DNA of 64,000 nucleotides from Actinoallomurus purpureus (GTDB lineage: Bacteria; Actinomycetota; Actinomycetes; Streptosporangiales; Streptosporangiaceae). The position numbers and the translations under genes were made by a program. The notes under the pieces were generated by a model. It was not told where the DNA came from. It did no database searches and saw nothing but the letters and a program-made list of their open reading frames with translations. The DNA lies in the NCBI RefSeq assembly GCF_024055795.1, contig NZ_JAMXMY010000009.1, forward strand, positions 1 to 64,000. Direction: 5' to 3'. Below, one piece after another: positions 33,298 through 42,200 of the stretch (position 1 is its first letter; every line of letters starts with the position of its first letter).

Positions 33298-33906
33298 GTG
33301 TCCCCTGTTTCTCGATACCCGGTGATCCCGTTCCGGGGACGAGCCGTCAGCGCCCCCGCCGCCGTCATGACAGGCGGCGCAGCAGCGATCATTTTGATCG
33401 CGGCGGTCCTCTTGGGGCTGGGCCGGCACAAGCCGCCCACCGCCGCCGACGCGCTGAAAGTCGCCCTCTCCCAGGTCGGCGCCACCGAGAACGCCGCCGG
33501 TGGCACCAAGTTCAACCGGTGGTTCATGTCCTCGCCGTACGCTCGGATCGGCGTCGAGCGGGACGGCGGATCGATCAGCGACTACGCCAACGCCAACTGG
33601 TGCGACATGTTCGTCTCCTGGGTCGGCGTCCAGGCAGGCGTCAAGGGGATCGGCGGCGACGCCTTCACCCCGACACACGCCGAGTGGTTCCGGCGGCAAG
33701 GCCGCTGGGGCAGCGTTCCCAGACCCGGTGCGGTCGTGTTCTTCTCCTGGAACGGCGGCGGCATCGATCACGTCGGTCTGGTCGTCAAGGACAACCACAA
33801 CGGCACCGTTGAAACCGTCGAAGGCAACACCGACAACGCCGTGCGGATCCGCACCCGCAGCACCGACTACGTCGTCGGCTACGGCTACCCGAAGTACCGC
33901 CGATAG
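33298..33906 (+). CDS. Membrane-anchored CHAP-domain cell-wall hydrolase
   Basis: The 202-residue protein has an uncleaved N-terminal membrane helix (about 22-42) and a CHAP (cysteine-histidine amidohydrolase/peptidase) domain. The catalytic cysteine is C102 in NANWCDMFVSW and the histidine H158 in GGIDHVGLV, followed by VETVEGNTD with the polar third residue. Such enzymes cut peptide cross-links or the amide bond of peptidoglycan. GTG 33298 lies behind GAGGAG. The c-di-AMP riboswitch in its leader links it to the wall-stress/turgor second messenger, and the kinase upstream may belong to the same physiology (inference). Confidence 0.9.
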   Translation: MSPVSRYPVIPFRGRAVSAPAAVMTGGAAAIILIAAVLLGLGRHKPPTAADALKVALSQVGATENAAGGTKFNRWFMSSPYARIGVERDGGSISDYANANWCDMFVSWVGVQAGVKGIGGDAFTPTHAEWFRRQGRWGSVPRPGAVVFFSWNGGGIDHVGLVVKDNHNGTVETVEGNTDNAVRIRTRSTDYVVGYGYPKYRR

Positions 33907-34017
33907 CCGCGGTCGACCGCCATTGCCGGGGCGCGTACCGCCGCCCCGGCCGCGCCCCGCTGCGCCGTCTCGTCCGGTCGCCGGCTCGGCAGCTGTCCGG
34001 CCTGCCTGTTCAGCCGC

Positions 34018-34079
34018 CCGAAATTTTCGGTCTACCGCAATTTCCGCCTCTTGACGGTCGATTTACGCGAACGTACCTT
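34018..34079 (+). promoter_or_regulatory. GH3 promoter with CCGAAA-t-TTTCGG palindrome
   Basis: A perfect 13-bp palindrome (34018-34030) is followed by TTGACG (34051-34056) and TACCTT (34074-34079), 17 nt apart, a sound promoter 86 bp before the GH3 gene. The palindrome core GAAA-N-TTTC is shared with the RlpA-like and GH5 genes. Confidence 0.6.
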
Positions 34080-34164
34080 GATCGTCCACGGTAGGCCTCC
34101 TGCACTACCGACGCACCCACCTCACGGACCACTTCACAACCTCGCCAAGGATGTGCGTCGAATC

Positions 34165-37100
34165 ATGATCAGATCACGTGCCCACGGGCGTAAGCCCAGA
34201 CGCCTGTGGGCGGCGGTCGCCGGCGTGGCGATCGTCTCCGGAGGGCTGCTCCTCCCCGCACAGGCCGCGTCGGCCGATGCCGGACAGCCATGGATGAACG
34301 CGAAGCAGAGCCCGTCGACCCGGGCGAACGAACTGCTCAAGGCGATGACGCTCGCCGACAAGGTGAACATGCTGCACGGGGTCGACACCTCGCAGTCGCC
34401 GGTTCCCACGGTCGGGTACATCCCGCCGATCCCGCGATTGCACGTTCCCGGCATCACCATGACCGACGGTCCGGCCGGTGTGCGCGACCGCGTCGACAAG
34501 AGCACCGCGCTGCCGTCTCCGTCGGCCGAGGCGGCGAGCTTCGACGCCGGGATCGCCGAGGAGTACGGGTCGGTGCTCGGCGGCGACGCCCGTGCGCTCG
34601 GGCAGAACGTGGTGTTCGGCCCGGGGCAGAACATCCAGCGCGTGCCCGCCAACGGCCGTAACTTCGAGTACTACAGCGAGGATCCGTATCTGTCCGGCAC
34701 GATGGCCGGCGCCGACGTTCGCGGCATCCAGCGCCACGGCGTGATCGCCACGGTGAAGCACTACGTGGGCAACAACCAGGAGACCGACCGCAAGACCGTG
34801 TCGGCCAACATGGACGACCGTACGCTGCACGAGATCTACGAGAAGAACTTCGGCGTGGCCGTGGCCGACGGCAGGCCCGGCGCGGTGATGTGCTCCTACA
34901 ACAGGATCAACGACGTTTACGCCTGCGACAACAGCGAGACTCTCGGGTCGCTGCGCTCGCAACTGGGCTTCAAGGGCTTCGTGGTGTCCGACTACCCGGC
35001 CACGCACGCCACCACCTCGATCAAGGACGGGTTGAACGTCGAGCTGCCGACCGGGGTGTTCAACACCCTGGCCAACGTGCAGGCCGCGTTGGACAAAGGC
35101 TCGATCACGACGGCCGACATCGACGGTCGGGTTCGGGAGACGCTCACCGTGCTGTTCGCGTTCGGGCTCTTCGACCGCGACACCACCGCCCGCGGCACGA
35201 TCGACCAGGACTCCGACAACGCGGCCGCCCAGCGGATCGAAGCCCAGAGCGCGGTGCTGCTGAAGAACCAGGGGGACGTCCTGCCCCTGGGCTCCTCGAC
35301 GCATGACATCGCCGTCATCGGAGCCCCGGCGAAGACCTCCGCGCAGGGCGGGGGCAGCAGCAAGGTCAACCCGCTGTCGGCGGACAACGCCTACGACGCC
35401 ATCGTCTCCCGTGCCGGTTCGTCGGCCACCGTCTCCTACGCGGACGGCTCCAACCTCGACCAGGCCGCGGCGGCCGCGCGGTCGGCCCAGGTCGCCCTGG
35501 TGTTCGTCAAGGACAGCGAGGCCGAGGGCTCCGACCGGACCAACCTCAGCCTGCCGGGCAACCAGGACGCCCTGGTCGGCGCGGTGGCAACGGCCAATCC
35601 GCACACCGTGGTCGTCCTCCAGACCGGTTCGGCGGTGCTGATGCCCTGGCTGCAGCAGGTCGGCGGCGTGCTGCAGACCTGGTACCCGGGCGCCCGGGGC
35701 GGCGCGGCCACCGCGCAACTGCTGTGGGGCGACGTCAACCCCTCCGGCAAGCTGCCGCAGACCTGGCCCGCGAGCAGCACGCAGACGCCGGTCGGCACGA
35801 AGGCGCAGTACCCCGGCATCAACGGCGAGAGCTCCTACTCCGAGGGCGTCTACGTCGGCTACCGGTGGTACGACGAGCACGCCGAGACCCCGCTGTTCCC
35901 GTTCGGCCACGGCCTGTCCTACACCGGCTTCCGCTACAGCGACCTTCGGCTGCGGCACTCCTCGGGCGGCTCGGGCGACCCTGTGACCGCGTCGTTCAAG
36001 ATCACCAACACCGGCGACCGCGCCGGCGCCGAGGCGCCGCAGCTGTACGTCGGCAAGCCGGACACGCTTGCGCCGACCGCGCCCAGGGAACTGGGTGCCT
36101 TCGGCAAGGTCCAGCTCGCCGCCCATGAGACCAAGACGGTCAGCCTGACGGTGAACCCGCGCGAGTTGTCCTACTGGGACAGCGGCGCGCAGGCCTTCAC
36201 CGTCCAGGACGGCTCCTACACGATCGCGGTCGGCGGCTCATCGGCCTCGCTGCCGCTGCACACCACGTACCGGGTCAAGAAGACCGACGGTCCGGTCCGC
36301 ATCGAGGTCCGCGGGCTGCCCGACGTCGTCGACCCCGGGACGACCTACACGGTGACGGCCGAGGTCGGCAACCTGTCCGACTTCGCGCTCACCTCGGCCG
36401 CAATCAAGGTCTCCGCGCCGGCCGGCTGGTCGGTCACCCCACGGAACGGCGGCATCAAGACGGTCCCGGCCGGCGGGCGAGCGACGCGGACCTTCCACGT
36501 CACGGTGCCGGCCGACGCCAAGCAGGGGGCGACCGGCCTCTCCGTCACCCTCCGCGGACGCGTGGACCAGCGAAGGATGTCGGCCGTACGAACGCGGCGG
36601 GTGAACGTGCCGTACGCCTCGATGGCGGCCGTCGCCGACACCGTCGGCGTCACCGACAACAGCAACGCCAGCGCCGGCAATTTCGACGGCACCGGTTACA
36701 GCTACTCGGCACAGAGCCTCGCGGCCGACGGCGTGACCCCCGGCGGCACGGTGAAGGTGGGCACCGCCACGACCGTCTTCCCCGCACAGGCCCCCGGCAC
36801 TCCGGACGCGGTCAGCGCGTCCGGGCAGGTCGTCAGGGTCAGCGGGACCGGCAAGGCCCTGGTGATCCTCGGCGCGGCCCACAACGGAGCGGGACGCGGC
36901 ACGCTCAAGGCGACGTTCACCGACGGCACGTCGGCCGATGTGCCGGTCGGTTTCTCCGACTGGTACGGCAACGCGCCGACGGACCTGAGCTCCATCGTGT
37001 CGACCGGCCAGTGGAACCAGCCGGCCACCGGCGGCAAGGGCCCGCACGATGTCAGCCTCTACGGCGAGGTCTATCCGCTGCCGGCGGGCAAGACGCTCGC

Positions 37101-37185
37101 CTACGTCACCCTGCCGGCCGTGGGCAACATGAACCTGTTCGCCGTCGGCATCGACGACTCGGGGCCGCTGCCGACGACCCCTTGA
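34165..37185 (+). CDS. Secreted GH3 glycosidase (1006 aa, multidomain)
   Basis: The precursor has a Sec signal peptide (LWAAVAGVAIVSGGLLLPAQAASA). The GH3 N-terminal barrel follows (about 45-390; TMTDGPAGVRD, KHYVGNNQETDR, nucleophile D276 in GFVVSDYPAT), then the GH3 C-terminal domain (about 400-620; acid/base loop around FVKDSEAEGSDR) and a fibronectin-III-like module (FKITNTGDRAGAEAPQLYVG). A NEW3-type domain (about 710-810) and a C-terminal beta-sandwich (about 820-1006) complete it. It should release glucose, xylose or similar units from oligosaccharides. ATG 34165 begins directly at the signal peptide; GTG 34153 is possible. No importer is adjacent. Confidence 0.92.
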   Translation: MIRSRAHGRKPRRLWAAVAGVAIVSGGLLLPAQAASADAGQPWMNAKQSPSTRANELLKAMTLADKVNMLHGVDTSQSPVPTVGYIPPIPRLHVPGITMTDGPAGVRDRVDKSTALPSPSAEAASFDAGIAEEYGSVLGGDARALGQNVVFGPGQNIQRVPANGRNFEYYSEDPYLSGTMAGADVRGIQRHGVIATVKHYVGNNQETDRKTVSANMDDRTLHEIYEKNFGVAVADGRPGAVMCSYNRINDVYACDNSETLGSLRSQLGFKGFVVSDYPATHATTSIKDGLNVELPTGVFNTLANVQAALDKGSITTADIDGRVRETLTVLFAFGLFDRDTTARGTIDQDSDNAAAQRIEAQSAVLLKNQGDVLPLGSSTHDIAVIGAPAKTSAQGGGSSKVNPLSADNAYDAIVSRAGSSATVSYADGSNLDQAAAAARSAQVALVFVKDSEAEGSDRTNLSLPGNQDALVGAVATANPHTVVVLQTGSAVLMPWLQQVGGVLQTWYPGARGGAATAQLLWGDVNPSGKLPQTWPASSTQTPVGTKAQYPGINGESSYSEGVYVGYRWYDEHAETPLFPFGHGLSYTGFRYSDLRLRHSSGGSGDPVTASFKITNTGDRAGAEAPQLYVGKPDTLAPTAPRELGAFGKVQLAAHETKTVSLTVNPRELSYWDSGAQAFTVQDGSYTIAVGGSSASLPLHTTYRVKKTDGPVRIEVRGLPDVVDPGTTYTVTAEVGNLSDFALTSAAIKVSAPAGWSVTPRNGGIKTVPAGGRATRTFHVTVPADAKQGATGLSVTLRGRVDQRRMSAVRTRRVNVPYASMAAVADTVGVTDNSNASAGNFDGTGYSYSAQSLAADGVTPGGTVKVGTATTVFPAQAPGTPDAVSASGQVVRVSGTGKALVILGAAHNGAGRGTLKATFTDGTSADVPVGFSDWYGNAPTDLSSIVSTGQWNQPATGGKGPHDVSLYGEVYPLPAGKTLAYVTLPAVGNMNLFAVGIDDSGPLPTTP

Positions 37186-37205
37186 TCAGTAGGCGACAGG
37201 AGAAC

Positions 37206-37242
37206 CACGCCGGTACCCGCAGCTCGTCCGGGTGCCGGCGTG
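37206..37242 (+). terminator. Hairpin terminator after GH3
   Basis: CACGCCGGTACCCG (37206-37219) pairs with CGGGTGCCGGCGTG (37229-37242) with one G-T wobble, 20 bp behind the GH3 stop. The following 265 bp up to the MFS gene contain no gene. Confidence 0.65.
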
Positions 37243-37507
37243 CCTCGCTGTGCGCCCGCCGCCGCATCGACGAGCAGACTGCTTTCGCGGTGGACGGCCG
37301 ACGGTTAACCTCTGGGGAGGAAGCGAATCTTGAGGAGCTGAGGTGCCCGGTCGGCCGAGCGCGCGTTGACGTTGTGGGTCACGTTCGACCCGTCATCGCG
37401 TGCTGCCCCTGACCTGCGGCACAGCGAACCTTCCTCCGCCTGAATCGCCGGTGCGCCTCTCGTGCGCCGGGTGGCGGGCATCGTTCTCGGCGACTCAAGG
37501 AATCCCT

Positions 37508-38920
37508 GTGCCTTCTCCTGTCATCCCCGCGCGCCATCGCGTCAGTCTTTGGCGGGACGGCGACTTCCGCCGACTCTGGGTGGGGCAGACCGCGTCCCAG
37601 TTCGGGGCGCAAGCCGGTCAGGTGACCCTGCCGCTCATCGCCGTGGTGGCACTCAACGCCGGCGCTGCTCAGCTCGGCGTCCTGCGTGCGGTACAGCAGG
37701 CACCGATCCTGCTGTTCTCGCTCTTCGTCGGCGTGTGGGTGGACCGCCGGCGATCCCGCACCGTGATGGTGCTGGCGGATCTCGGCCGGGCCGCGGCACT
37801 GGCCGCCATCCCCATCACCTATCTCCTGGGCATGCTCGGCACTCCGGCGCTGCTCGTCGTCGCCTTCCTCGTCGGCGTTCTCACGGTGGCCTTCGACGTG
37901 GCCTACCAGGCCTCTCTCGTACGACTGGTGGAACGCGACCAGCTCGCGCAGGGCAACAGCGCGCTCGAGGGCAGCAGATCCGCGGCGCAGGTCGGCGGCC
38001 CCGCGCTCGGTGGCGCGATGGTGTCGCTCCTTTCGGCACCGATCGCCATCGTGGTGAGCGCGTTCTTCTTCACGTTGTCCTTCCTGACGATCCGGCGAAT
38101 CCGCCGACCCGAGCCGATACCTCAGCACGCAGAACCGCCCACTCGAGTCCTGCGGCAGATCCACGAAGGTCTCCGACTCGTCGTCGGCGACACCTCGTTG
38201 CGCGCCGTGGGCCTCGCCTCGGGCATCTTCCAGTTCTCCTTCGCGGCCCTGATGACCGTCTACCTGCTCTTCCTGCCGCGCACACTGCACCTGTCGGGGG
38301 CCGCCGTCGGCCTGGCGCTCGCGGCGATGGGGCCGGGCGCACTGGCGGGTTCACTGCTGTCCGCCGGCCTTCCAGGGCGGTTCGGCCACGGCGTGGTGCT
38401 GGTGTCCTCGGCGGCGCTCGCCGACGGGGTGATGCTCTGCGTACCCGCCCTGCACGGCTCCACTGCCGTCACGATCTCGTTGCTCATGACGATCAACTTC
38501 GTGTTCGGTGTTTTCAGCCAGATCGTCGACGTCACCGTCATGGCCGTTCGGCAGGCCATCACCCCGATGCGGATTCAGGGCCGGGTCGTTGCGACGATCA
38601 ATTTCGTCGGCATGGGGCTGACCCCGCTCGGTTCGCTCCTCGGTGGCTATCTGGCCGGCGAGTGGGGTTTGCGCACCAGTCTGCTGTTGACCGCCGTCGG
38701 TGTGTCACTGTCGCCGTTGTTCATGGCCCTCTCCCCACTCGCGCGCCTCGGAAGAACCCTGCCACCGGCACACCAGGCCACCGGCCTCGAAGAACCAGGA
38801 GCGCCGGGGCTCAGAGGGAGTCGCGGGCGAAGGCGGCCAGCCGGGACTCCCGGGAGCGGCCCAGGTGGGCCGCGAGTGCGTCGCGGGCCGCTTCGGAGTC
38901 GCGGTCGGCGATTGCGGTGA
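37508..38920 (+). CDS. MFS permease (MFS_3/enterobactin-exporter-like), with overrun C-terminus
   Basis: The 470-residue protein has 12 probable membrane helices of the MFS_3 type seen in macrolide or siderophore exporters (LWRDGDFRRLWVGQTASQFG, VGVWVDRRRSRTVMV, ARAVQQ-like helix 3, INFVGMGLTPLGSLLGGYLAG). GTG 37508 is preceded by AAGGA. After the last helix (near residue 430) the frame has lost its stop and runs about 110 bp into the convergent GntR gene, giving an Arg/Gly-rich tail (GSRGRRRPAGTP) that is plainly the antisense of GntR codons. The substrate is unknown. Confidence 0.85.
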   Translation: MPSPVIPARHRVSLWRDGDFRRLWVGQTASQFGAQAGQVTLPLIAVVALNAGAAQLGVLRAVQQAPILLFSLFVGVWVDRRRSRTVMVLADLGRAAALAAIPITYLLGMLGTPALLVVAFLVGVLTVAFDVAYQASLVRLVERDQLAQGNSALEGSRSAAQVGGPALGGAMVSLLSAPIAIVVSAFFFTLSFLTIRRIRRPEPIPQHAEPPTRVLRQIHEGLRLVVGDTSLRAVGLASGIFQFSFAALMTVYLLFLPRTLHLSGAAVGLALAAMGPGALAGSLLSAGLPGRFGHGVVLVSSAALADGVMLCVPALHGSTAVTISLLMTINFVFGVFSQIVDVTVMAVRQAITPMRIQGRVVATINFVGMGLTPLGSLLGGYLAGEWGLRTSLLLTAVGVSLSPLFMALSPLARLGRTLPPAHQATGLEEPGAPGLRGSRGRRRPAGTPGSGPGGPRVRRGPLRSRGRRLR

Positions 38921-39464
38921 GGACGCGTTCGTGTTCGTCGCGGGTGATCTCGAGGTCCTCCGCGCTCTCGTGACTTCCCCGGTCGTAGATCCGCAACTGC
39001 GCGGTGAGCCGGGTCAGGAGGGTCTGGATCGTGGTGTTGTGGCCGGCCTGCCACAGCGTGGCGTGCCACTGCGCGTTCAGTTCGCGGATCTCGGCGGGAT
39101 CGGTCCGCTCGCCGGCGGTGGCGTGGAGGTGGCGTAGCCGCGCCAGGTCGAGATCCGTCCTGCGTAGGGCGGCACTCGCCGCGGCTTGGGCCTCCAGGGC
39201 GATGCGGGCCTCGTAGATCTCCAGGACGTCTTCGGAGGTGCCGGCGCGGACCTGGTAGCCGCGGGCGGCCCGCTTGAGCAGGCCGTCCTGCTCGAGTCGG
39301 CCGAGCGCTTCTCGCACCGGCGTCCTGGACACGCCGTACCGCGCGGCGAGCGTCGTCTCCAGAAGGACGCTGCCCGCGGGGAAGCGCCCGGCGAGGACGT
39401 CGTCGCGCAGCCGCTCGTACTGTGCGGCCCCCGCCTCGGAGCGGCCGTTGCCCGCTGCTGTCAC
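38811..39464 (-). CDS. GntR/FadR-family regulator (FCD domain)
   Basis: The 217-residue protein has a GntR winged helix (LRDDVLAGRFPAGSVLLETT, RYGVSRTPVREALGRLEQDG, residues about 15-70) and an FCD all-helical ligand domain (YEARIALEAQAAASA; the metal-site pattern D-x3-H is visible in ELNAQWHATL). GTG 39464 or GTG 39470 may be the start. No ribosome site is visible, so the transcript may be leaderless, as is frequent in actinomycetes. It is divergent from the ABC/rhodanese operon, its probable target, and overlaps the tail of the MFS gene. Confidence 0.85.
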   Translation of the reverse strand: MTAAGNGRSEAGAAQYERLRDDVLAGRFPAGSVLLETTLAARYGVSRTPVREALGRLEQDGLLKRAARGYQVRAGTSEDVLEIYEARIALEAQAAASAALRRTDLDLARLRHLHATAGERTDPAEIRELNAQWHATLWQAGHNTTIQTLLTRLTAQLRIYDRGSHESAEDLEITRDEHERVLTAIADRDSEAARDALAAHLGRSRESRLAAFARDSL

Positions 39465-39512
39465 GACCACACCGTAGCAGCGTGCATGCGCTGTACGGGA
39501 TATCTCGCAGCT

Positions 39513-39563
39513 GTGTATACGCATGTATCCAAAGATTTCCTACCTGTCTTGTGTTGTATGCAT
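39513..39563. promoter_or_regulatory. Candidate GntR sites between regulator and ABC operon
   Basis: GTGTATACGCA (39513-39523) and TTGTATGCAT (39554-39563) are two related elements around TGTAT-C in the divergent region, in line with the TNGTNNNACNA-type sites of FadR-like regulators. The gap from 39465 to 39808 contains no gene. Confidence 0.45.
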
Positions 39564-39808
39564 CTCCTCGCGTACGCTGCGACGACCATCGCAGGAGGTC
39601 CAGTGCCAGGTCATCACCCATGTCGGGACGCCACGGGGTGTCCGGCTCGGCGGTCGGCGGTCGGCACCGCCGTCGCCGGCGGCTGTAGCCCGCGCCGGTG
39701 ACATTCGCGCGTATCGCGCGCCGGCACCTCCTCCACGAACCCCCGATGACCGCGATCCATGACGCCTCCGTTGCTCCCTCCGGGAACCCTCACCAAGTAG
39801 GACGAACG

Positions 39809-40873
39809 ATGAATCGACTCTCGCGCTCCCTGTCGCGCGGTACCCGGATGGTGGCCGTGGCCGCCGGTGCCCTTCTCGCGGTGACGGCCTGTGGCTCCAC
39901 GAAAGGCCACGACGCGGCGGGCACGGCCGGTTCGCCGGCCCAGGTGTCCATCGCGCTGGGATGGACGCCGAACACCGACTACACGGGGATCTACGTCGCC
40001 GACTCGCTGGGCTACTTCAAGAAGCAGGGCATCTCGCTGAAGGTGATCCCGTACGCCTCGACCGCGCCGGAGACGCTCGTCGCCCACGGAACCGCGGACT
40101 TCGGCTTCTCCTACCAGGCGGGCGTGGCGTACGCGAAGGCGGCCGGGCATGACGTGATCGGCGTCTTCGCGCCCGACCAGAAGGGCACCTACGTCATCGG
40201 CGTGCGGTCCGACCGGGCGGACATCGCCTCGCCGAAGGATCTGGACGGCAAGACCTACGCCGGCTTCGGCACCCCCGACGAGCTGCCCGAACTGCAGAGC
40301 GTCATCAGGCACGATGGCGGCAGGGGCACGTTCAACCACGTCACCCTCAACACCTCCGCGTACGACGCGGTCTACAACGGCAAGGCGGACTTCACCATCT
40401 CGGTCGCCACCTGGGAGGTGCTCCAGTCCAAGCTGGTCGGCAAGCCGATGAAGAGCTTCAAGCTGACCGACTACGGCTTCCCCGACCAGTACTCCAACCT
40501 GATCGTTTCGAGCAGCAAGTACCTGACCGCCCACGCCGACCTCGCCCGGAGGTTCCTGGCCGCCACCCAACAGGGGTACGCGTACGCGGCGGACCACCCC
40601 CAGGAGGCGGCCAAGATCCTCATCGCCGCGAACCCGTCCGTCTTCCCCAAGCCGGATCTCGTCTACCAGAGCCAGGCGGCGCTCGCCGCGGGCGGATACC
40701 TGCGCAACGCCAAGGGGCAGGTCGGCACTCAGAGCGCGAGTCTCTGGAGCTCCTACGGCGACTTCCTCTACGGCAACGGCCTGCTGGTCGACGGCGACGG
40801 CAAGAAGCTGGCCGCCAAGCCCGACTGGTCGACCTACTACACCAACGACTACCTCCCGGCGGGCAGCCGATGA
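39809..40873 (+). CDS. ABC transporter substrate-binding lipoprotein (NMT1/THI5-like)
   Basis: The 354-residue protein has a lipoprotein signal peptide with lipobox VTAC (C28) and an NMT1/THI5-like (SsuA/ThiY) binding fold: VSIALGWTPNTDYTGIYVAD, LGYFKKQGISLKVIPY, GTADFGFSYQAGVAYAKAAG and SPKDLDGKTYAGFGTP. The family binds pyrimidine thiamine precursors, sulfonates, nitrate or similar small ligands. First gene of a seven-gene coupled operon. ATG 39809 has AGGACG upstream and starts directly at the signal peptide. Confidence 0.9.
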   Translation: MNRLSRSLSRGTRMVAVAAGALLAVTACGSTKGHDAAGTAGSPAQVSIALGWTPNTDYTGIYVADSLGYFKKQGISLKVIPYASTAPETLVAHGTADFGFSYQAGVAYAKAAGHDVIGVFAPDQKGTYVIGVRSDRADIASPKDLDGKTYAGFGTPDELPELQSVIRHDGGRGTFNHVTLNTSAYDAVYNGKADFTISVATWEVLQSKLVGKPMKSFKLTDYGFPDQYSNLIVSSSKYLTAHADLARRFLAATQQGYAYAADHPQEAAKILIAANPSVFPKPDLVYQSQAALAAGGYLRNAKGQVGTQSASLWSSYGDFLYGNGLLVDGDGKKLAAKPDWSTYYTNDYLPAGSR

Positions 40874-41790
40874 GCCACGTGCGCGTGATGCTGGAGTACC
40901 TGCATCCCTGGACGAACTCGGCCGGGTTCTTCGTCGCGGCCGGTGAGGGCTGGTACCGCGACGCCGGCCTCGACGTCGAACTGTCGGTCGTCGACCCCTC
41001 CCGCGGCGACCCGCTGGATTACCTGTCCCGGCACGAGGCGACGTTCGCGGTCTTCCCGACGAACCGCCTCCTCGTCCGCCGGGAGCGCGGGCAGCGGCTG
41101 ATCGGGATCGCCTCGATCAATCATCGGGCCATGGAGACCGTCCAGACCGCCGTCACGACGGGGATCCGGCGGCCCCGCGACCTCGAGGGCCGGCGGATCG
41201 CGTTCAACCCGACGCCGCGCGGCGTCGCGATGGTCCGTCACCTCGTCGCGGCCGACGGGGGTGATCCCGACCGTGTGATCACCGTGGACAGCGGGCTGCG
41301 CGAACTGGGCATCGACGACATCCTGGCGGGGACGGCCGACGCCACCTTCGGCAACTACTGGGCCTGGGACGTGCTGTTCGGGTCCGCGCCGGCCGAGGAG
41401 CGGCTCTACTGGCCGGTCGACGAGATCGGGGCGCCGCGCTTCCACAGCTACCTGCTCGGCACCCAGGAGTCGACGCTCGACCGGAACCCCCGGCTGGTCC
41501 GCGCGTTCCTGGACGCGACCGCGCGCGGCTACCTGGCGGCGGTCGAGAGCCCCGACACGGCGCTGACCGCGTTCGAACGTCACATCCCGTACTTCCCGCG
41601 TGGCGTGCTCCGACGCTCCCTGTCGCTGATCTCGGGCACCTGGACGCACGAGGGTCGCTGGGGTGACCAGCGGGCCGAGTTGCTCGGGCCCTACGCCGAG
41701 TGGCTCTGCGCCAACGACGTGCTGGCGGACGCGGACGTCTGGCGCGAGGCCACGACCAATGAGTTCCTGCCGGAGAGGAGCCGGGTGTGA
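40870..41790 (+). CDS. NMT1/THI5-like protein without export signal
   Basis: This 306-residue protein has the same fold family (LEYLHPWTNSAGFFVAAGEG, WYRDAGLDVELSVV, TFAVFPTNRLLVRRERG, LEGRRIAFNPTPRG, TADATFGNYWAWDV) but starts immediately with the first strand; no signal peptide or lipobox is encoded. The start is fixed by the ATGA overlap with the lipoprotein gene. A cytoplasmic member could be an enzyme (yeast THI5 makes the thiamine pyrimidine from PLP and its own histidine) or a sensor. The Cys-rich CCCFC motif of THI5 is absent. Coupled on the other side to a PPOX gene. Confidence 0.82.
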   Translation: MSHVRVMLEYLHPWTNSAGFFVAAGEGWYRDAGLDVELSVVDPSRGDPLDYLSRHEATFAVFPTNRLLVRRERGQRLIGIASINHRAMETVQTAVTTGIRRPRDLEGRRIAFNPTPRGVAMVRHLVAADGGDPDRVITVDSGLRELGIDDILAGTADATFGNYWAWDVLFGSAPAEERLYWPVDEIGAPRFHSYLLGTQESTLDRNPRLVRAFLDATARGYLAAVESPDTALTAFERHIPYFPRGVLRRSLSLISGTWTHEGRWGDQRAELLGPYAEWLCANDVLADADVWREATTNEFLPERSRV

Positions 41791-42200
41791 CGAGCGGTGT
41801 CGCCCTGCCCGCCGCCGCGCGGCGGCTCATCGACACGCCGGAGTTCGCGGTGCTGGCGACCGCCGATCCCGGCGGCGGCCTGCACCAGTGCGTCATGTGG
41901 GTCGGCCGGACGGGTGATGAGCTGTACATGGTGACCAAGAGCTTCCGGCGGCAGTGCCGCAACCTCCTGGCCGACCCCCGGGTCGGCGTCCTGGTGTACT
42001 CCCGGGACCGGCCGCGGCACTACGTCCGCGTCGAGGGCACCGCCACGGTGAGCGAGGACGGCGCGACCGCGCTCGCGCACCGGCTGGCCAGGGCGTACAC
42101 CGGCAGAGACCACGAGGTGACCGACCCGGCCGAGGAGGCGCAGCGGGTGGTCGTCCGGATCAGGCCCGAGCGGGTGCACGTCTACGGGGAGGCCGCATGA
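41787..42200 (+). CDS. PPOX-family flavin/F420-binding protein
   Basis: The 137-residue protein has the split-barrel fold of pyridoxamine-5'-phosphate-oxidase-like proteins (PEFAVLATADPGGGLHQCVM, LYMVTKSFRRQCRNL, DPRVGVLVYSRDRP, HYVRVEGTATV, IRPERVHVYG). Actinobacterial members use FMN or F420 to reduce or oxidise small molecules. GTG 41787 overlaps the previous stop by 4 bp and its own stop overlaps the kinase start. Its position inside a transport operon implies that the imported compound, or a product of it, is its substrate (inference). Confidence 0.85.
   Translation: MTSGVALPAAARRLIDTPEFAVLATADPGGGLHQCVMWVGRTGDELYMVTKSFRRQCRNLLADPRVGVLVYSRDRPRHYVRVEGTATVSEDGATALAHRLARAYTGRDHEVTDPAEEAQRVVVRIRPERVHVYGEAA

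Noticed and set aside
34174-36126. A 650-codon minus-strand open frame opposite the GH3 gene
   Set aside because: Arg/Gly/Val-rich antisense of a gene with biased third positions; no domain, no ribosome site. The GH3 frame is clearly the coding one.
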